DNA from: Pseudomonas sp. JQ170C
Lineage (GTDB): Bacteria; Pseudomonadota; Gammaproteobacteria; Pseudomonadales; Pseudomonadaceae
NCBI RefSeq assembly: GCF_035581345.1
Contig: NZ_CP141608.1
Coordinates: 4,184,501 to 4,248,500 of the forward strand
Length of the DNA stretch: 64,000 nucleotides
Direction of reading: 5' to 3'
Every line of letters starts with the position of its first letter. Within the stretch, counting starts at the first letter, position 1. The notes beneath the pieces are model-generated. The model searched no databases. It saw nothing but the letters and a program-made list of their open reading frames with translations, and had not been told where the DNA came from. Positions 1 to 7,966 of the stretch are shown here, piece after piece. The translations under genes and the position numbers were made by a program.

Positions 1-14
1 GTGAAGGAAGATCC

Positions 15-578
15 ATGCGTGCCATTCGCTGCCTGCCCCTGCTGCTGGCCTTGTTCGCTCCGGCGGCCTTCGCTGAAAGCGTTTATCAGGTCGAAATGAT
101 TCTGGTGCGGCAGAACGCCGTGCCGGCAATTACCAGCCAGTTTGCCCCCGAAGACTGGAGCAACGGTGCACAGGCGCCTGCCGAAGGCGATATCCGCCAG
201 CCCGTGATGACCGATGAGGCCGCCAAGCTTGCCGCCGACCCGAGCCAGTACACCGTACTGCTGCACAAGGCCTGGCAGCAGGATGCCGGCGCCGTGGCCA
301 TCAGCGAAGGCAAGGAGCAGTTCGGTCAATTCCCCATCGAGGGCAACCTGAGCGTGACGGAAGATCGCTTCATCGCCGTCGACGCCAGCTTCTGGGTCAA
401 CCAGTTCGACAGCAACGGCAGCGTGATCCAGAGCGAGCAGCTCAAGCAGAGCAACAGCACGGTAAAGAACGGCGAACTGACCTTCCTGGACGGCGGCCAC
501 CTGGCGCTGCTGCTGAAAGTGACCGCCAACCGGCCAGTCAGCGCCCCCGCTCCTGCGCCGGAGATGATGGAGCAGTAG
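15..578 (+). CDS. csiV: CsiV family protein
   Basis: A 187-aa exported protein. Residues 1-20 form a signal peptide ending in AFA, followed by the CsiV-type beginning YQVEMILVRQ. In Vibrio, CsiV binds peptidoglycan and stimulates cell-wall synthesis by PBP1A-LpoA; a similar periplasmic role is likely here but not shown. The ATG follows an AAGGA ribosome site. A TGA at bases 2-4 could be the stop of an upstream gene (mfd in related genomes), which cannot be verified from this window. The C terminus is Pro/Ala rich. The helicase gene starts 4 bases after the stop, so the two are probably co-transcribed. Assignment rests on overall similarity as I recall the family; no catalytic motif exists to check. 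Confidence 0.75.
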   Translation: MRAIRCLPLLLALFAPAAFAESVYQVEMILVRQNAVPAITSQFAPEDWSNGAQAPAEGDIRQPVMTDEAAKLAADPSQYTVLLHKAWQQDAGAVAISEGKEQFGQFPIEGNLSVTEDRFIAVDASFWVNQFDSNGSVIQSEQLKQSNSTVKNGELTFLDGGHLALLLKVTANRPVSAPAPAPEMMEQ

Positions 579-582
579 CCTG

Positions 583-3500
583 ATGCCGAAAACACTGCGA
601 CAGGTGCTCAAGGACAGCGACTGGACCCTCGCCTTCAACCCCAGGACGCTGGAGAGAGGGTCCAAATATGCCGAGCAGCACCGGGTAACGGTCATCTCCT
701 TGGAGGACAACACCCTTACCTCGGCCTGTCGCGGCTCGGGCGGCAACGTCTATACCCAATTCATCAGCGTGAGGCACGCCAAGCACGCGTCTACGTTCAA
801 CGCCGACTGCACCTGTCCGGTCGGCTTCGACTGCAAGCACTGCGCAGCTGCCTTGTACCACCTGATGGAGCTCCGCGAACAACAGACGGATTCGCAACAG
901 ACTGACGGCGATCAGCTAAGCCCTGCGCTGGAGCGCTGGCTGGAAGATCTGGCGACATCGGACTCCGATGCCGAAAAGCCCGCCGAGCACAGTGCGCGCA
1001 CCCTGATGTACAGACTTGAGTTCCAGCCATCGGGCACCGCCACCATCACGCCGTACAAATGCAAGCGCCTCAAGGATGGCCGCCTCTCAGACCTCAAGCC
1101 GGTCCTGTATCCGCACGAAATACTGCGACAAAACCCGAGTTACCTGCTGGAAAGCGACGCCAAATTTTTACGCATGGCGGTTGCCAGGGCTGCCTCCGGC
1201 GCCTTTTCGAGTGGCGTGAAACTTGAAAGCAGCGAAGGCGCCGAACTGCTTGAACACGCACTTGGCACCGGACGCTTGTATCTACCTGCGGACGAAGTAC
1301 CGCTCGAACCAGGCCCGACCCTCACGGGCGAGTTTCGCTGGGAAAAACTCGATAGCGAACACTACAGGGGGTGCTGGTACCACCAGGGCAAGATGCTCAA
1401 GCTGGTACTGGCGCTGCAACCGCTGTACTACGTTGATGCGGCACAAGGCCAGGTTGGCCTGCTCAGCCACGACTATGATGAAATGATTGCCTCCTCCCTC
1501 ACCCTGGCGCCGTTGGTGCCTGAAAGCCAGGTGGTCAGTTTCAGCCACCGGATCCAGACCCTCAACCGGCAGATCCCCACCCCTAGAACATTGAGCGAGA
1601 CAATCATCGACGGTATTGCCCCCACGCCCCACCTGATTCTGGGCAGCCACGAGTTCAGCGCTTATGTGCCGCAATCGGGGAGGATGCAACGCCAGCACCA
1701 GCATCGCGCTGCACTTTCCTTTGTGTATGACGGCGTTCGCGCCAGCGGCCGCCAGGGCACGGAAGTCACCCGCCTTGACGGCTATACCAACCAGCGCATC
1801 CAGCGCCAGGCTGATGCCGAAAAGCTGATTCGCCTGGAACTGCTGCGCCTGGGCTTCAAAGTGGCCACCCGCCAAAGCAAGGCCCTGCCGGAGAGCGCAG
1901 GCGAGCTACTGGAACTGGCAACCGAAGGCGCCTGGCTCCGCTTCATGCTCAATGACCTGCCAACCCTGCGTGAGCAAGGCTGGGAAATCGAATACACCGA
2001 CGATTTCGCCTTCAATCTGGCCGAAGTAGACAACTGGTACGCCCACATCGACGAGGCCAGCGGACGTGACTGGTTCGACCTGGAAGTGGGTATCGAGGTC
2101 AATGGCCAGCGCCTGAGCCTGCTGCCTATCCTGCTGAACGTGCTGCGTGCCCACCCGGAACTGCTCAACCCCGCCCAACTGAACAAGCGGCGCGACGACG
2201 AAAGCCTGCTGGTGCAGATACCCTCCCCACAGGGCGAGGTACGCCGCAACCTGCAAGTGGCGCTCCTCTATGGCCGGCTGAAGCCGGTTTTGGCGACACT
2301 GGGCGACTTCTACCTGCGCGAACCGGGTGAAGCCAGTGTGCGCTTGCCAACGCTTGACGCCACCCGCCTCAACGCCCTGGAAGACCTACCGCTGGACTGG
2401 CAAGGTGGCGACCAGGTGCGCAACCTGGGCGAGCGCCTGCGTGATATCCGCCGACAGCCGGCTCAGGCCCCGGAAGGCCTGAACGCCACGCTGCGTACGT
2501 ATCAGCTGGAAGGCCTGAGCTGGATGCAGGCGCTGCGCGAGCTGGAAGTGGGTGGAATCCTCGCCGACGACATGGGCCTGGGCAAAACCCTGCAGACCCT
2601 GGCGCACCTGCTGACCGAGAAGAACGCCGGCCGCCTCACCCGCCCGGCCATGGTGGTGATGCCAACCAGCCTGATCCCCAACTGGCAGGACGAAGCGGCG
2701 CGCTTTGCCCCCGCCTTGCGCGTGCTGGCCCTGCAAGGCCTCGGGCGGCGCAAGCAGTTCGACAAGCTGGAAGACTATGACCTGCTGCTGACCACCTACG
2801 CACTGCTGCCCAAAGACCTGGAACACTTCAAGGGCTTGAAGCTGCATGTACTGATCCTCGACGAAGCCCAGTACATCAAAAGCCCGGGCAGCAAGGCGGC
2901 CCAGGCCGCGCGCCAGCTCGAAGCCCGCCAGCGCCTGTGCCTGAGCGGCACGCCGCTGGAAAACCACCTGGGCGAGCTGTGGTCACTGTTCCACTTCTTG
3001 CTGCCGGGCTGGCTGGGCGATGCCAAGGCCTTCAACCGCGACTACCGCACCCCCATCGAGCGCCAGGGTAACAACGAGCGCCTGCAACACCTCAACGCGC
3101 GGATCAAACCCTTCCTGCTGCGCCGCACCAAGGAGCAGGTGGCCACCGAGCTGCCGGCCAAGACCGAGATGATCCACTGGGTCGAGCTCAGCGATGCCCA
3201 GCGCGATGTCTACGAGACCATGCGCCTGGCCATGGATCAGAAAGTACGCGCCGAGATCACCCGCAAAGGCGTCGCCCGCAGCCAGATCATCATTCTTGAA
3301 GCGCTACTGAAACTGCGTCAGGTCTGTTGCGACTTGCGCCTGGTCAACAGCGAGGCATCGACGGCCCGCGGCGCCCATTCGGGCAAGCTCACCAGCCTGA
3401 TGGAGATGCTCGAAGAACTGCTTGCCGAAGGACGCCGGGTGCTGCTGTTCTCGCAGTTCACAAGCATGCTGCGCCTGATCGAGGTCGAGCTTGAGCAGCG

Positions 3501-3918
3501 TGGTATTGCCTACTCCCTGCTGACAGGCGAAACCCGTGATCGCCGGGCGCCGGTGCAGGACTTCCAGAACGGCCGGCTGCAGATTTTCCTGATCAGCCTC
3601 AAGGCCGGCGGCGTGGGATTGAACCTGACCGCTGCCGATACCGTGATCCATTACGACCCCTGGTGGAACCCGGCTGCCGAGAACCAGGCCACTGACCGTG
3701 CGTATCGTATTGGCCAGGAGAAGCCGGTGTTCGTCTACAAGCTGATCACCCGAGGCACGGTGGAAGAGAAGATCCAGCAACTGCAGCAGGAGAAGTCCGC
3801 GCTGGCGGCAGGGGTGCTGGACGGGCGCCAGGCGGGGGATTGGCGCTTGGCAGCAGAGGACATTGATGCGTTGTTTGCCCCCTTGCCTGGCACTCGCAAG
3901 GGCACGAAAGCCGGTTGA
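583..3918 (+). CDS. SNF2/Rad54-family helicase with SWIM zinc finger
   Basis: A large (1111 aa) DEAD/DEAH-box ATPase of the SWI2/SNF2 superfamily. The N terminus has a SWIM zinc finger, CxC-x5-CxH at C76, C78, C84 and H86, a fold used for DNA or protein binding. The Walker A motif DDMGLGKT begins at D662, the Walker B box is DEAQ near residue 760, and the C-terminal helicase lobe has the SNF2 signatures GGVGLNLTAAD, DPWWNPAAENQATDR and YRIGQ. Such proteins translocate on double-stranded DNA and remodel protein-DNA complexes; RapA/HepA is the best studied bacterial relative. The middle 500 residues are not recognised. It lies 4 bases after csiV and is followed by a long REP hairpin. Its cellular substrate is unknown. 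Confidence 0.9.
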   Translation: MPKTLRQVLKDSDWTLAFNPRTLERGSKYAEQHRVTVISLEDNTLTSACRGSGGNVYTQFISVRHAKHASTFNADCTCPVGFDCKHCAAALYHLMELREQQTDSQQTDGDQLSPALERWLEDLATSDSDAEKPAEHSARTLMYRLEFQPSGTATITPYKCKRLKDGRLSDLKPVLYPHEILRQNPSYLLESDAKFLRMAVARAASGAFSSGVKLESSEGAELLEHALGTGRLYLPADEVPLEPGPTLTGEFRWEKLDSEHYRGCWYHQGKMLKLVLALQPLYYVDAAQGQVGLLSHDYDEMIASSLTLAPLVPESQVVSFSHRIQTLNRQIPTPRTLSETIIDGIAPTPHLILGSHEFSAYVPQSGRMQRQHQHRAALSFVYDGVRASGRQGTEVTRLDGYTNQRIQRQADAEKLIRLELLRLGFKVATRQSKALPESAGELLELATEGAWLRFMLNDLPTLREQGWEIEYTDDFAFNLAEVDNWYAHIDEASGRDWFDLEVGIEVNGQRLSLLPILLNVLRAHPELLNPAQLNKRRDDESLLVQIPSPQGEVRRNLQVALLYGRLKPVLATLGDFYLREPGEASVRLPTLDATRLNALEDLPLDWQGGDQVRNLGERLRDIRRQPAQAPEGLNATLRTYQLEGLSWMQALRELEVGGILADDMGLGKTLQTLAHLLTEKNAGRLTRPAMVVMPTSLIPNWQDEAARFAPALRVLALQGLGRRKQFDKLEDYDLLLTTYALLPKDLEHFKGLKLHVLILDEAQYIKSPGSKAAQAARQLEARQRLCLSGTPLENHLGELWSLFHFLLPGWLGDAKAFNRDYRTPIERQGNNERLQHLNARIKPFLLRRTKEQVATELPAKTEMIHWVELSDAQRDVYETMRLAMDQKVRAEITRKGVARSQIIILEALLKLRQVCCDLRLVNSEASTARGAHSGKLTSLMEMLEELLAEGRRVLLFSQFTSMLRLIEVELEQRGIAYSLLTGETRDRRAPVQDFQNGRLQIFLISLKAGGVGLNLTAADTVIHYDPWWNPAAENQATDRAYRIGQEKPVFVYKLITRGTVEEKIQQLQQEKSALAAGVLDGRQAGDWRLAAEDIDALFAPLPGTRKGTKAG

Positions 3919-3921
3919 ACG

Positions 3922-3972
3922 CATCGCCGGGCCAGCCCGCTCCTGCGGCAGGAGCGGGCTGGCCCGGCGATG
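3922..3972. repeat. REP palindrome between convergent genes
   Basis: A perfect inverted repeat with two 25-base arms (3922-3946 and 3948-3972) around a single G. It starts CATCGCCGGGCCAGCCCGCT, a P. putida-type REP element. It sits between the stop of the helicase gene and the stop of nagZ, so it probably ends transcription from both sides. There is no T tract. Confidence 0.85.
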
Positions 3973-3978
3973 TTTGTA

Positions 3979-4989
3979 TCAATCCACCAACTGCGCTTCC
4001 TTGAGCGCCCCGAGCGCCTCCAGCCAACGAGGCTGCTGGCGATAGTCAGTACGCGCGAAACCCTGCCCGCGCATTTGCGCGATGCGTGGCGAAGGCTTGA
4101 CCTTCAGGCGCTGGGCAGCGCTCAGCGCCAGTTCAGCCGCTGCACGGTCGTTGCACACCAGCCCCATGTCACACCCCGCACTCAGCGCCGCCTCGATGCG
4201 ACTGGCCGCGTCGCCCACCACATGAGCCCCGGCCATCGACAGATCGTCACTGAAAATGACCCCGTCAAAGCCCAACTCACCGCGCAGGATGTCCTGCAAC
4301 CAACGGCGCGAGAAGCCGGCCGGCTGGTTGTCGACCTGCGGGTAGATCACATGGGCCGGCATGACCGCAGCCAGTTGCCCACCCAAGCGGGCGAACGGCA
4401 CCAGGTCGGCCGCGCGAATCTGTTCCAGGCTGCGCTCATCGGTCGGAATGGCCACATGAGAGTCAGCCTCAGCCCAGCCGTGCCCCGGGAAATGCTTGCC
4501 ACAGGCCGCCATGCCCGCTGCATTCATGCCGCGGATGAAGGCACCGGCCAGGACGGTCGCGCGCTGCGGATCGCCCTCGAAGGCCCGGCTGCCGACCACC
4601 GCGCTACGCTGGTGGTCCAGGTCCAGCACGGGGGCAAAGCTCAGGTCCAGGCCTACCGCCAACACCTCGGTTGCCATCAACCAGCCACACTGCTCGGCCA
4701 GGTACTCGGCGTTGTCGTTATCGGCGATCGCACGCATCGCTGGCAGGCGCACGAAACCTTGGCGCAGGCGCTGGACGCGACCGCCCTCCTGGTCCACCGC
4801 CAGGATCAGGTCAGGTCGAATGGCACGGATCGAGGCAGTCAGCTCACGCACCTGGCGGGGGCATTCGATATTGCGGGCAAAGATGATCAGGCCGGCCACT
4901 TCAGGCTGGCGCAGAAGCTGGCGATCTTCGGCGGTCAGCCAGGTACCGGCGATGTCCACCATCAAGGAGCCTTGCAGGCTGGCACTCAT
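3979..4989 (-). CDS. nagZ: Beta-N-acetylhexosaminidase NagZ
   Basis: Cytosolic family-3 glycoside hydrolase (336 aa) of cell-wall recycling. It removes N-acetylglucosamine from GlcNAc-anhydro-muropeptides, producing the signal that induces AmpC beta-lactamase in many Pseudomonas. The fold markers are all present: DQEGGRVQR at residues 66-74, the KHFPGHG loop at 165-171 with the DSH motif at 176-178, and the nucleophile in FSDDLSM (about D248). Length is normal and there is no signal peptide, as expected. It lies 10 bases downstream of the leaderless L,D-transpeptidase gene and on the same strand as psrA, suggesting a psrA-ldt-nagZ transcription unit. Confidence 0.97.
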   Translation of the reverse strand: MSASLQGSLMVDIAGTWLTAEDRQLLRQPEVAGLIIFARNIECPRQVRELTASIRAIRPDLILAVDQEGGRVQRLRQGFVRLPAMRAIADNDNAEYLAEQCGWLMATEVLAVGLDLSFAPVLDLDHQRSAVVGSRAFEGDPQRATVLAGAFIRGMNAAGMAACGKHFPGHGWAEADSHVAIPTDERSLEQIRAADLVPFARLGGQLAAVMPAHVIYPQVDNQPAGFSRRWLQDILRGELGFDGVIFSDDLSMAGAHVVGDAASRIEAALSAGCDMGLVCNDRAAAELALSAAQRLKVKPSPRIAQMRGQGFARTDYRQQPRWLEALGALKEAQLVD

Positions 4990-4999
4990 AAATGATCCT

Positions 5000-5524
5000 T
5001 CAATTCAGGGGCGCATCGGCCCATTGGGGGCATGCGGCTTCTTCGATCCGCACCGGGCAATGCAGCGGCACGTGATCGAACAGGTACAAAAGGTCGGCAT
5101 TGCGCAAGCGCACACAGCCATGGGACAACGGCACGCCCATTGGTTCGCTGTCGGGCGTGCCATGCAGGTAAATATAACGACGGAACGTGTCGACCGGCCC
5201 CAGGCGATTCAGCCCTGGCTCGCAACCGCTGAGCCAGAGGATCCGCGAGAGGATCCAGTCGCGCCTGGGGTGTAGCGCATGCAGGGCCGGGGTCCAGGTC
5301 TCGCCGGTCCAGCGCCGCCCGCGCAACACCGCGCCCTGGGGCAACCCTGCACCGATTTTCGCCCGCACCTGATGCAGGCCGCGTGGCGTACAGCCTGAGC
5401 CGTTACGCTCACCGGCACCGTTCAACGCCGTGGATACCGGCAGGCGCAGGCGCAGCTGCCCCCGGGAAAACCCGTAGAGGCACTGATCGGCGAGGGAGAT
5501 GTGCAGTAAATCGAGACTCGGCAT
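5000..5524 (-). CDS. Leaderless YkuD-type L,D-transpeptidase
   Basis: A 174-aa protein with the YkuD catalytic signature: HG at 121-122 and SHGCVRLRN from 134, giving the nucleophile C137 with H135 and R139. YkuD enzymes usually form 3-3 crosslinks, attach lipoproteins or trim tetrapeptides in the periplasm. Here the start ATG is followed directly by the YkuD-type strand (LDLLHISLADQCLYGF) with no signal peptide, and an in-frame TAG three codons upstream excludes a missed leader. It is 10 bases from nagZ, a cytosolic muropeptide enzyme, so a role in cytosolic recycling is possible; that is inference. The catalytic motif makes the family call firm, the reaction is not. Confidence 0.85.
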   Translation of the reverse strand: MPSLDLLHISLADQCLYGFSRGQLRLRLPVSTALNGAGERNGSGCTPRGLHQVRAKIGAGLPQGAVLRGRRWTGETWTPALHALHPRRDWILSRILWLSGCEPGLNRLGPVDTFRRYIYLHGTPDSEPMGVPLSHGCVRLRNADLLYLFDHVPLHCPVRIEEAACPQWADAPLN

Positions 5525-5570
5525 AGGGCGCTAGCTTAGCCGATGCGGCCCGCGGCGCCCAGCCGTTGAA

Positions 5571-6284
5571 TCAGGCCTTGGCGGCGACCTGCGCACTGGA
5601 TGACTTGCTGCGTGGACGCAACTGCGCGGCGGCCATCGCCTCATCCGTGACGCCCGTATCGGCACGCATGCCGGCCGCCAGGAACGGCACCATCAGGCGC
5701 ATGACTTGTTCAATCGAGGTATTGATGCCGAAGTCGGTTTCGGCAATCGCACGCAGTGCCTTGATCCCCGACATGCTGAATGCCGCAGCACCGAGCATGA
5801 AGTGCACGCGCCAGAACAGTTCGATGGGAGGGATGCGCGGTGCCGCCTCGTTGACCAGCAGCATGTAGCGGCGGAACACCTTGCCGTACATGTCTTCCAG
5901 GTAGCGGCGTAGGTGCCCCTGGCTCTGGCTGAAGGCCAGCCCCAGCAGACGCATGAAAATGGACAGGTCGTTGCCACTGCGAGGCTGAACCACCAGCGCC
6001 TGCTCGACCAGCATCTCCAGCAACTCTTCAAGGCTTGGCTTGTGCTCCGGCCGGGCCTGGCGACGCTCCAGCTCGCGTTCGAGACTGGTGCAGAACGGGC
6101 CAAGGAAACGCGAGAAAACCGCCTGGATCAGGGCCTTCTTCGAGCCGAAATGGTAGTTCACCGCCGCCAGGTTGACGCCGGCCTTGCTGGTGATCAGCCG
6201 TAATGAGGTTTCGGCAAAACCTTTTTCCGCGAACAACTGCTCGGCAGCATCGAGAATGCGTTCAACGGTTTCCGACTGGGCCAT
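5571..6284 (-). CDS. psrA: TetR-family fatty-acid-responsive regulator PsrA
   Basis: A 237-aa TetR regulator. The N-terminal helix-turn-helix is SLRLITSKAGVNLAAVNYHFG, the classical TetR recognition pattern, and the remainder is the acyl-ligand domain with a Lys/Ser-rich tail. PsrA of P. aeruginosa and P. putida represses the beta-oxidation operon fadBA, is released by long-chain fatty acids or acyl-CoA, represses itself and activates rpoS. The ATG at 6284 fits the PsrA N terminus MAQSETVERIL; an upstream in-frame start at 6344 would lie inside the promoter. A PsrA palindrome overlaps its -10 region. The fadBA target lies in the same window, about 6.6 kb away. Confidence 0.95.
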   Translation of the reverse strand: MAQSETVERILDAAEQLFAEKGFAETSLRLITSKAGVNLAAVNYHFGSKKALIQAVFSRFLGPFCTSLERELERRQARPEHKPSLEELLEMLVEQALVVQPRSGNDLSIFMRLLGLAFSQSQGHLRRYLEDMYGKVFRRYMLLVNEAAPRIPPIELFWRVHFMLGAAAFSMSGIKALRAIAETDFGINTSIEQVMRLMVPFLAAGMRADTGVTDEAMAAAQLRPRSKSSSAQVAAKA

Positions 6285-6309
6285 GACTACTCCGCCTGAC
6301 AAACACTTG

Positions 6310-6344
6310 TTTGAAACATACGTTTCAAAGCGGTGATTTGTCAA
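6310..6344 (-). promoter_or_regulatory. psrA promoter with PsrA operator
   Basis: The palindrome at 6310-6329 has perfect 8-base arms TTTGAAAC and GTTTCAAA around ATAC, matching the published PsrA pattern (G/C)AAAC-N2-4-GTTT(G/C). On the minus strand a -35 TTGACA (6344-6339) and a -10 TATGTT (6320-6315) are 18 bases apart, so the operator covers the -10 box. That geometry predicts direct autorepression. Confidence 0.85.
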
Positions 6345-6438
6345 GCCTGCGCAGCCGTTTTGCGGCTACACGGTCACGTATTTAACCACACCCTCAACCG
6401 ACACGCTCTCCACTGCTGGCGCGGCCACCCCGCCCTTT

Positions 6439-6463
6439 CTTGCAGCTTGGCGCTTGCAGCTTG
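6439..6463 (+). repeat. Tandem 11-base direct repeat upstream of lexA
   Basis: CTTGCAGCTTG occurs at 6439-6449 and again at 6453-6463, separated by GCG. The second copy contains the likely lexA -35 element. No function is known to me. Confidence 0.6.
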
Positions 6464-6505
6464 CCATCTACTGTATATAATCCCAGTCACTGTATAAAAA
6501 GACAG
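6454..6505 (+). promoter_or_regulatory. lexA promoter with two LexA (SOS) boxes
   Basis: Box 1, CTGTATATAATCCCAG, is at 6471-6486. Box 2, CTGTATAAAAAGACAG, is at 6490-6505. Both keep the CTGT-N8-(C)AG frame of the enterobacterial-type LexA site; box 1 is weaker at its right end. A sigma-70 promoter reads TTGCAG (6454-6459), 16 bases, TATAAT (6476-6481), so box 1 sits over the -10 and box 2 over the start of transcription. This is standard autorepression of lexA and gives SOS control of sulA downstream. Confidence 0.92.
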
Positions 6506-6515
6506 AGCGATCAAC

Positions 6516-7124
6516 ATGCTAAAACTGACGCCACGCCAAGCTGAGATTCTGGCTTTTATCAAGCGCTGCCTGGAAGACAACGGCTTCCCGCCAACCCGCG
6601 CCGAAATCGCCCAGGAACTGGGCTTCAAATCGCCCAATGCCGCCGAGGAACACCTCAAGGCACTGGCCCGCAAGGGCGCGATCGAAATGACCCCGGGCGC
6701 TTCCCGCGGCATCCGCATTCCCGGTCTTGAGTCCAAGGCCGAAGACAGCGGCCTGCCAATCATTGGTCGCGTCGCTGCCGGTGCCCCGATTCTCGCCCAG
6801 CAACACATCGAAGAGTCCTGCAACATCAACCCGGCCTTCTTCCATCCCCGGGCCGACTACCTGCTGCGCGTTCACGGCATGAGCATGAAGGACGTCGGCA
6901 TCGTCGATGGCGACCTGCTCGCCGTGCACACCTGCCGCGAAGCCCGCAATGGCCAGATCGTGGTCGCCCGTCTGGGTGACGAAGTCACGGTCAAGCGCTT
7001 CAAGCGCGAAGGCAACAGAGTCTGGCTGATTGCCGAAAACCCTGAATTCGCCCCCATCGAAGTCAACCTGAAAGATCAGGAGCTGGTGATCGAGGGCTTG
7101 AGTGTCGGCGTCATTCGCCGGTAA
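6516..7124 (+). CDS. lexA: SOS repressor LexA
   Basis: A 202-aa repressor. The N-terminal winged helix ([20 protein letters not shown]) binds SOS boxes. The self-cleavage site Ala88-Gly89 is in [10 protein letters not shown], and the catalytic dyad is Ser123 (HGMSMKD) with Lys160 (EVTVKRF). RecA filaments on single-stranded DNA trigger cleavage and derepression. The gene begins 11 bases after the second LexA box. The next gene, sulA, starts 11 bases after its stop, so both come from one damage-inducible transcript. P. putida strains can have a second LexA elsewhere; this one has the E. coli-like type of operator. Confidence 0.98.
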   Translation: MLKLTPRQAEILAFIKRCLEDNGFPPTRAEIAQELGFKSPNAAEEHLKALARKGAIEMTPGASRGIRIPGLESKAEDSGLPIIGRVAAGAPILAQQHIEESCNINPAFFHPRADYLLRVHGMSMKDVGIVDGDLLAVHTCREARNGQIVVARLGDEVTVKRFKREGNRVWLIAENPEFAPIEVNLKDQELVIEGLSVGVIRR

Positions 7125-7135
7125 AAGGAGGCGTC

Positions 7136-7618
7136 ATGCAGTTCCCCCATGCACCACAGCAAGCACAATTGCCCCTGTTCGAAGCGTTCCTGGCCCAGCC
7201 GGTTCTGCCCGGACTGAAAGCCACCAAGCCAGCACCCCATGCAGGCACGGCGCAGGTTTTCAGCGAACTGTCCTTTCGTGGCGCATTGGGTAGCTGCCAG
7301 AACCTCCTGGCCCCCATGTTGCGTGAACTGAGCGAGATGAGCGAGGAGCAGGATGCCCGCTGGCTGACCCTGATTGCCCCTCCCGCCATTCTTACCCATG
7401 CCTGGCTCCGCGACGCCGGCCTCAATCGCGAGCGCATCCTGCTGTTGCAACCACGCGGCAACCAGAGCGCCCTGCAACTGGCCTGCGATGCCCTGCGACT
7501 GGGCCGCAGCCATACCGTGGTCAGCTGGCTGAGTACCGTCAGCAGCAGCGCTCGCCAACAACTGAGCAACGCTGCCCGCACCGGAGACGCACAAAGCCTG
7601 AACATCCGCCTCGGCTGA
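7136..7618 (+). CDS. sulA: SOS-induced cell division inhibitor SulA
   Basis: A 160-aa SulA-family protein (RecA-like fold without ATPase residues) that blocks FtsZ polymerisation during the SOS response. The family pattern is seen in FSELSFRGALGSCQNLLAPMLRE, in RWLTLIAPPA, and in the central LLQPRGNQSALQLACDALRLGRSHTVVSWL region that corresponds to the FtsZ-facing surface in P. aeruginosa SulA. A strong AAAAGGAGG ribosome site precedes the ATG. It shares the lexA transcript. A stem-loop at 7650-7672 follows. Confidence 0.93.
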   Translation: MQFPHAPQQAQLPLFEAFLAQPVLPGLKATKPAPHAGTAQVFSELSFRGALGSCQNLLAPMLRELSEMSEEQDARWLTLIAPPAILTHAWLRDAGLNRERILLLQPRGNQSALQLACDALRLGRSHTVVSWLSTVSSSARQQLSNAARTGDAQSLNIRLG

Positions 7619-7649
7619 TATTCAGGCTTGATTCATATGGGGTTCGTCA

Positions 7650-7672
7650 GGCTTCCTCAGGACGAGGAAGCC
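7650..7672. terminator. Stem-loop after sulA
   Basis: GGCTTCCTC (7650-7658) pairs perfectly with GAGGAAGCC (7664-7672) over the loop AGGAC. It lies between the convergent stops of sulA and the 77-aa gene. No T tract follows, so termination is likely but not certain. Confidence 0.5.
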
Positions 7673-7682
7673 GGCAGGACGA

Positions 7683-7916
7683 TCAATGCAGGACGCGCGG
7701 CCCTTCGTCTCGCTCGATTTCGCCTTCTACCAACTTGCCAGCCATCTGCACGCCTACGCTGAGCATGGCCTTGGCCACTTCAACATGTTGACCTTGCAGG
7801 AAAGCCTTGGCGTCCTCGGAGAAATCCAGGGTTACCAGGGAGCCTTCGTCCTCGGCACGGCGCAACTCGATCCGGCCATCAGGCAACTCGACAATTTCTA
7901 GAAAGGACGTTGGCAT
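7683..7916 (-). CDS. Conserved hypothetical protein, 77 aa
   Basis: A small acidic protein of unknown function, MPTSFLEIVELPDGRIELRR onward, ending EGEIERDEGPRVLH. It has no signal peptide or membrane segment. The ATG at 7916 is preferred over an upstream in-frame start at 7973 because it has a GGAG about 11 bases upstream and because the longer version would overlap the neighbouring coding region. I recall a gene in this position, between sulA and topA, in other Pseudomonas genomes. Predicted cytoplasmic. Confidence 0.75.
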   Translation of the reverse strand: MPTSFLEIVELPDGRIELRRAEDEGSLVTLDFSEDAKAFLQGQHVEVAKAMLSVGVQMAGKLVEGEIERDEGPRVLH

Positions 7917-7966
7917 AAAGGGCAGTTCTCCACGAAAGGCCGCTATTGTATCAGCGACCGCCCCAA

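Noticed and set aside
4671..5275. Open frames on the plus strand opposite nagZ and the L,D-transpeptidase gene
   Set aside because: Arg/Ser-rich compositions typical of shadow frames, overlapping intact enzymes.
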